In this document: positions 60,161 through 64,000 of the stretch, piece after piece
Layout: every line of letters starts with the position of its first letter
How positions within the stretch are numbered: the first letter of the stretch is position 1
Assembly: GCF_030269925.1 (NCBI RefSeq)
Contig: NC_085108.1
Coordinates: 124,001 to 188,000 of the forward strand
Direction: 5' to 3'
From: Bombyx mori
Lineage: Eukaryota > Arthropoda > Insecta > Lepidoptera > Bombycidae
Length of the DNA stretch: 64,000 bases
Made by a program: the position numbers and the translations under genes
Notes under the pieces: generated by a model
What the model was told of the DNA's origin: nothing
Databases searched by the model: none
Seen by the model: only the letters and a program-made list of their open reading frames with translations

Positions 60161-60345
60161 TTACATTACTGGAGTTTTAGTAAGGATCCCTAATTTTTTC
60201 CAAAAAAGATTATAGCCTATGTCACTCCGGAATAGTGTAGCTTCCAAAGAGTGAAACAATTTTTCAAATCGGTTCAGTAGTTTCGGAGCTTATTCAATCC
60301 AAACAAACAAACAAATCTTTCCTCTTTATAATATTAGTATAGATG
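60161..60345 (+). repeat. RTE-like LINE 3' end
   Basis: AAATCGGTTCAGTAGTTTCG, CAATCCAAACAAACAAACAA and TATAATATTAGTATAGAT form a tail common to lepidopteran RTE-type repeats. Confidence 0.55.
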
Positions 60346-60639
60346 TTATAAAAAAGGATTGAAATCTTCTTTCATTCGCAGTTGTCTAAATTCTAATAAA
60401 AAGTAATTACGTCGACACATGCCATCACACGCTCTCGACGTCGGGAACGATCCCAAACCACTTGGCCCCGTTGCCCGGGAGACCGCTGCTGACCCGGACA
60501 ATAGATTGACGACCGCGCCAGCCTCGCAAACGTCACAGATACAACGCCTGCACGATTGATTAACAATAGCCGCCCTCGGTTTGAGACACGTTGCTTCTTT
60601 ATGGAGACATTTTACAAAGCTAAACTGTTTTTGGAAGCT

Positions 60640-60872
60640 TTTTTATTTTTATTGCTTGGATGGGTGGACGATCTAACAGCCCACTTGGTGTTAAGTGGTT
60701 ACTGGAGCCCATAGACATCTACAACGTAAATGCGCCACCCACCTTAAGATATCAGTTCTAAGGTCTTAGTATAGTTACAACGGCTGTAATACTGCTTCAC
60801 GGCAGAAATAGGCAGGGTGGTGATACCTACCCGCACGGAATCACAAGAGGTCCTACCACCAATAAAAATTTG
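60640..60872 (-). mobile_element. Bm1 SINE, truncated with internal deletion
   Basis: Minus-strand Bm1 body; about 30 bp including GAAACGCATT are missing after CAACGGCTGT. Confidence 0.9.
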
Positions 60873-60959
60873 GTTGAAGATTTCTTGATGATTGATGTCG
60901 GCGTGAACGCACACCTAACTGTTAGGAACTGTCGATCCACATGCTGGAAATTTGTATAT

Positions 60960-61175
60960 TTAATAAGTTGAACGAGTTCACGGTTCTCCTACTGATGAGT
61001 AGCTACCCATAGACACCACATTGTGTATACTACTGGCGGTAGGTGGGGCTGAGATACAAGTAGGACTCACTCTTCCAGCCAAAGGCATTTCTGACTCGCG
61101 ATAGAAATAGGCAGAGTATAGACCACCAGGACCGGTGGGCCAGCCCGGGCTCAAACGGGAAGATCATTAGCACAC
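60960..61175. repeat. old SINE-like repeat, diverged
   Basis: GAACGAGTTCACGGTTCTCC, GAGATACAAG, CGCGATAGAAATAGGCAGAG and GCCAGCCCGGGCTCAAACGG follow the order of a SINE body but are too diverged to assign. Confidence 0.35.
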
Positions 61176-61571
61176 AACGACACGCGATTCTGCATTGTCG
61201 AGCCAATTGTTGCGAGCGTGTGTTTCTTTAGGGCATGAAGTTTTGTAAGAATGTTTTTTGAAATTTGAAACACAATAATAATTGCGGCAACACAGTCAAT
61301 GTAAGTCAATAAAAAATTCTGGTCGTACGTGGACGTGTGGTACCTACATTAAAACAAATAAAAAAAAAATGTGTGCGTGTACTAGTGTACACACGTAAGA
61401 AGTGAAACTTCTTTATGGCCTTATTTTTCGAAAAATGATCTACATGCAACTTTCTAGAAATTGGTTAAATAAAGTTAAATTAGATAAAGTTTAAACAAAA
61501 GGATTTTATTATCATAGACATGAATACAAATAATACAATTATTTCACTTTACCTTTTTGCTACTAAGATTA

Positions 61572-62354
61572 TTACAGCATTTCATTAATTGTAATAGAAT
61601 TATTACTATCATTGTCATTGTCATTATATATTTTTGTAATTAATGGCTTATGGTAACTGAAATATGAAATATATGGTTTACATTCCACGAAATTTAGTGA
61701 CCGAGTAAAAACTCCATCAATTGTAGTGCCAGATCTTGTTGTTGACGTTTGAGGACTGTTTTTCATGGATAAATTCAATTTATCTTTCAGAAATTCAACT
61801 AGGTTCAAAGAATTTTCCGATGCAAAATTTACATTAAAATCTCCACTTAAAATCATCGGTATTTTATAATTATTGTTACCGAGTAAAGAGGCACCTTCAC
61901 TTGTGTACGGCAACAATGAATGGTGAAGAAAATTAATAATATCGTCCAACTTCTGATTAGGAGATATATACAGTGCAACAATCAAAATTTTCATCCCATT
62001 TTCCATTTGGCATTGAGCCATACATAAATCACCAACTGCTGATGCTAGTGACCCATGAAAGTCAGGAGAAAAAACAGAAAAATCTATCGATGAAGTCACA
62101 ACATTAACAACATCATTAGAATTATGATATATTCCTACACCTCCTGCTCTCGTGCTCAGCCGTTTAAATTTTGCAATGCATTTGAAATTAGTGATATTTA
62201 CTTGACTGTCATTGTTCAGCCATGTTTCAGATAGAACTAAAACATTTGAATTTTTCACAATTGAATCATCCAGGTCATCTATATGAGCTCTAAGACTTTG
62301 ACAATTGAAAATAAAAAGTGACAAACCTCTTCTTTTGTTCATGAACTTAATCAA
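61572..62354 (-). CDS. Helentron AP-endonuclease-like domain, 260 aa
   Basis: LFIFNCQSLRAHIDDLDDSI, VLSETWLNNDSQVNITNF, AGGVGIYHNSND, MILSGDFNVNF, TTIDGVFTRS and SYFSYHKPLI match the domain in the Helentron at 4354-6087 motif by motif. The SDH motif is again SYH. The frame from Met at 62354 is intact. Upstream (62355-62393) the coding sequence is frameshifted from the helicase fragment. It would be an endonuclease-fold protein lacking its normal N-terminal partner domains. Confidence 0.88.
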   Translation of the reverse strand: MIKFMNKRRGLSLFIFNCQSLRAHIDDLDDSIVKNSNVLVLSETWLNNDSQVNITNFKCIAKFKRLSTRAGGVGIYHNSNDVVNVVTSSIDFSVFSPDFHGSLASAVGDLCMAQCQMENGMKILIVALYISPNQKLDDIINFLHHSLLPYTSEGASLLGNNNYKIPMILSGDFNVNFASENSLNLVEFLKDKLNLSMKNSPQTSTTRSGTTIDGVFTRSLNFVECKPYISYFSYHKPLITKIYNDNDNDSNNSITINEML

Positions 62355-62393
62355 ATGTTCATTTATAGTTTCTACTTTATTCAGAACAATCGT

Positions 62394-62612
62394 TTAAATT
62401 CCGCTTGTAAATCGATGGTGGACGTTGACGTTCTTCGACCATGATAAAATGTTTTGTCATTATTTGGAGTCGTTATATACAATCCTTCAATACTCGTAAC
62501 ACGGGATAAAGCAACATATAACAACGATTGGCTGTGATGTTTCTCATATTCATAAACAATTTCCGGAAATGTGCTGCCTTGTGATTTATGAATGGTAGTA
62601 GCACAAGCACAA
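62394..62612 (-). pseudogene. Helentron helicase C-terminal fragment
   Basis: TTIHKSQGSTFPEIVYEYEK, LLYVALSRVTSIEGLYITTP and YHGRRTSTSTIDLQAEFKR are Pif1 motifs V and VI plus the linker. The sequence upstream of TTIHKSQG (a hydrophobic stretch of IVLVCCVLY type) is unrelated and marks the internal deletion point. Confidence 0.85.
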
Positions 62613-62665
62613 TTATATAACACACAACACACAAGCACAATTATAAAGCAAAAATTATATAACAT

Positions 62666-63240
62666 ATTTCAGAATTTATACTTTATGCCAATTAATTGAT
62701 GTTCATTAAATTAGCAGTCGTATTAATTAATAAATACTATTTTAATGAAATCATATACATTGACCGATAGTTACAATCAGAAACTGAGGTTAACCTTAAA
62801 TATCTTAAATTTAAAAAAATAAATACCACAATCCCACCCAAGTATTAGAAAAAGAGATATAATTACTTACTTTTGTTAAAAATCCACTGGAATTAGAATT
62901 AAAATAAAGCCTTTGATTTTGTTGATCACTTTAGTATTGATATATTATTTATCACGTCGCTATTGTGTTTCAGAAATAAATAAGGGTGCAAGAAAAAAAC
63001 GTGGCTTGACCCTCTCACGATTCTAGGTGACTGGAAGGGGAGTGCACGTGTATTTTTGAACGGTAAAGTCTGGTGGTGGGAGTGAGTCCGCTTAAGCGAC
63101 ATGCTATCCCTACTCCGTTGGAGAAAGTGAAAGTACTCTTCGTCTGAACCAACCGTGGTAGGGGCAAGAAAAAGATGGCGCGTAACGGAAAAATGTGACG
63201 CGTAACCGAAAAATGTGACGGTAAATTTTTTTCCAACGCC
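62666..63240 (-). other. Helentron B 5' non-coding region
   Basis: AT-rich then GC-richer sequence with a repeated AAAAATGTGACG at 63189-63222. No gene. Confidence 0.4.
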
Positions 63241-63397
63241 GATAAAGAAGTTTCACTTCAATAACCTTCTCTCTGAATATATTTATCTAATTATTGAAGC
63301 GACCAGTACAAAATACAGTCCACGCTCTACACATTGTTAAATACGAATTTCTTTAGAAGGTTAGTGTTTGACTACCAGATTTGGACACCAGCATTTT

Positions 63398-63796
63398 TTT
63401 TATTGCCTAGATGTGTGGACGAGCTCGCAGCCCACCTAGTGTTAAGTGGTTACTGGAGCCCATAGACATCTACAACGTAAATGCGCCACACACCTTGAGA
63501 TACAAGTTCTAAGGTCTCAGTATAGTTACAACGGCTGCCCCACCCTTCAAACCGAAACGCATCACTGCTTCGCGGCAGAAATAGGCAGGGTGGTGGCACC
63601 CACCCGTACAGACTCACAAGAGGTCCTACCACCAATAATTACGTAAATTATAATTTTGCGGGTTTCATTTTTATTACACGATGTTATTCCTTCACCGTGG
63701 AAGTCAATCGTGAACATTTGTTGAGTACGTATTTCATTAGAAAAGTTGGTACCATCGCTCAATACGACGTCTTTTTATCCTTAGGCCACGACGACG
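63398..63796 (-). mobile_element. near full-length Bm1 SINE
   Basis: Minus strand, body complete; the tRNA-like head is shortened between TTGGTACC and CCTTAGGCCACGACGACG. Confidence 0.92.
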
Positions 63797-64000
63797 GCAT
63801 AGACGCATCGCGTTTACATGTTTTATGAAGCGTGGAAAATTAAGTACAGAAATAAACGTCGACCATTACTGCCCAACTAACCGTGCCTATATTGTCTCTA
63901 ACATCAATCGTAAGAATTAATTTCGTATTGTTGCTATGAGCTTTAAGCTGATCTCTCTTTCGAAGCTCTTTCGTACCGGCTCAAGGGTTACGATAGGTCG

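Larger units (their letters stand above)
61370..63260 (-). mobile_element. internally deleted Helentron, family B
   Basis: Minus strand: 5' end TTGAAGTGAAACTTCTTTAT at about 63260; 3' end AAGAAGTTTCACTTCTTACG then GTGTGTACACTAGTACACGC and a T run at about 61370. Coding remnants are only the end of the helicase and the endonuclease domain. Rep and most of the helicase are deleted. The same termini occur on the small elements at 20173-20448 and 38515-38862. Confidence 0.82.

Noticed and set aside
1..64000. CRISPR arrays, bacterial operons, rRNA genes, endogenous viruses
   Set aside because: Nothing in the sequence supports any of these; tandem repeats present are microsatellites, a heptamer array and the HINE dimer.

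Overview
The window is lepidopteran nuclear DNA, almost certainly silkworm (Bombyx mori) or a close relative. About a dozen copies of the Bm1 SINE, several CTAG-ended Helitron families, Helentron-type rolling-circle elements and AT-rich introns all point to this. There are no operons, CRISPR arrays or bacterial features. One host gene can be supported, and most of the rest is layered transposon sequence.

Host gene: on the minus strand, 30 exons between 44641 and 21968 rebuild almost all of a frazzled/neogenin/DCC netrin receptor. Joined in order, every splice junction keeps the reading frame (about 1549 residues plus stop). They encode four Ig domains, six fibronectin III domains, one membrane span, the cytoplasmic P1 motif (KPPDLWIHHDQMELK), proline- and glycine-rich regions and the C-terminal P3 helix (LNREMQNLEGLMKDLSAIT). 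The signal-peptide/5' exon is missing and must lie beyond 44641. Its introns hold Helitrons, Bm1 copies, LINE ends, a hAT-like MITE with an 8-bp target duplication and a small Helentron derivative.

Left part (about 4.1-13.8 kb): a nearly complete autonomous Helentron lies on the minus strand. It has an N-terminal basic exon, a 69-nt intron, HUH/Y2 Rep, a Pif1-like helicase and a C-terminal AP-endonuclease-like domain. It is disabled twice: by a tandem dimer of a 709-bp non-autonomous relative (9931-11346) and by a short AT-rich insert between helicase motifs III and V (about 6088-6180). Next to it, at 14158-14940, is an intact ORF1 of a LINE that has no polymerase. From 15.5 to 21.9 kb the sequence is mostly non-coding: a TGACGTG heptamer array, two TIR MITEs and a Helentron-derived element.

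Right part (44.7-64 kb) is a transposon mosaic. It contains a PIF/Harbinger-like element inside a Bm1 and itself hosting a second Bm1 (45770-46870). It also contains a P-element-like transposon with a THAP exon and a perfect 8-bp duplication, inserted in a LINE (56754-58102), several LINE reverse-transcriptase tails, and a second, internally deleted Helentron (61370-63260). The termini of that Helentron match the small elements at 20.2 and 38.5 kb.
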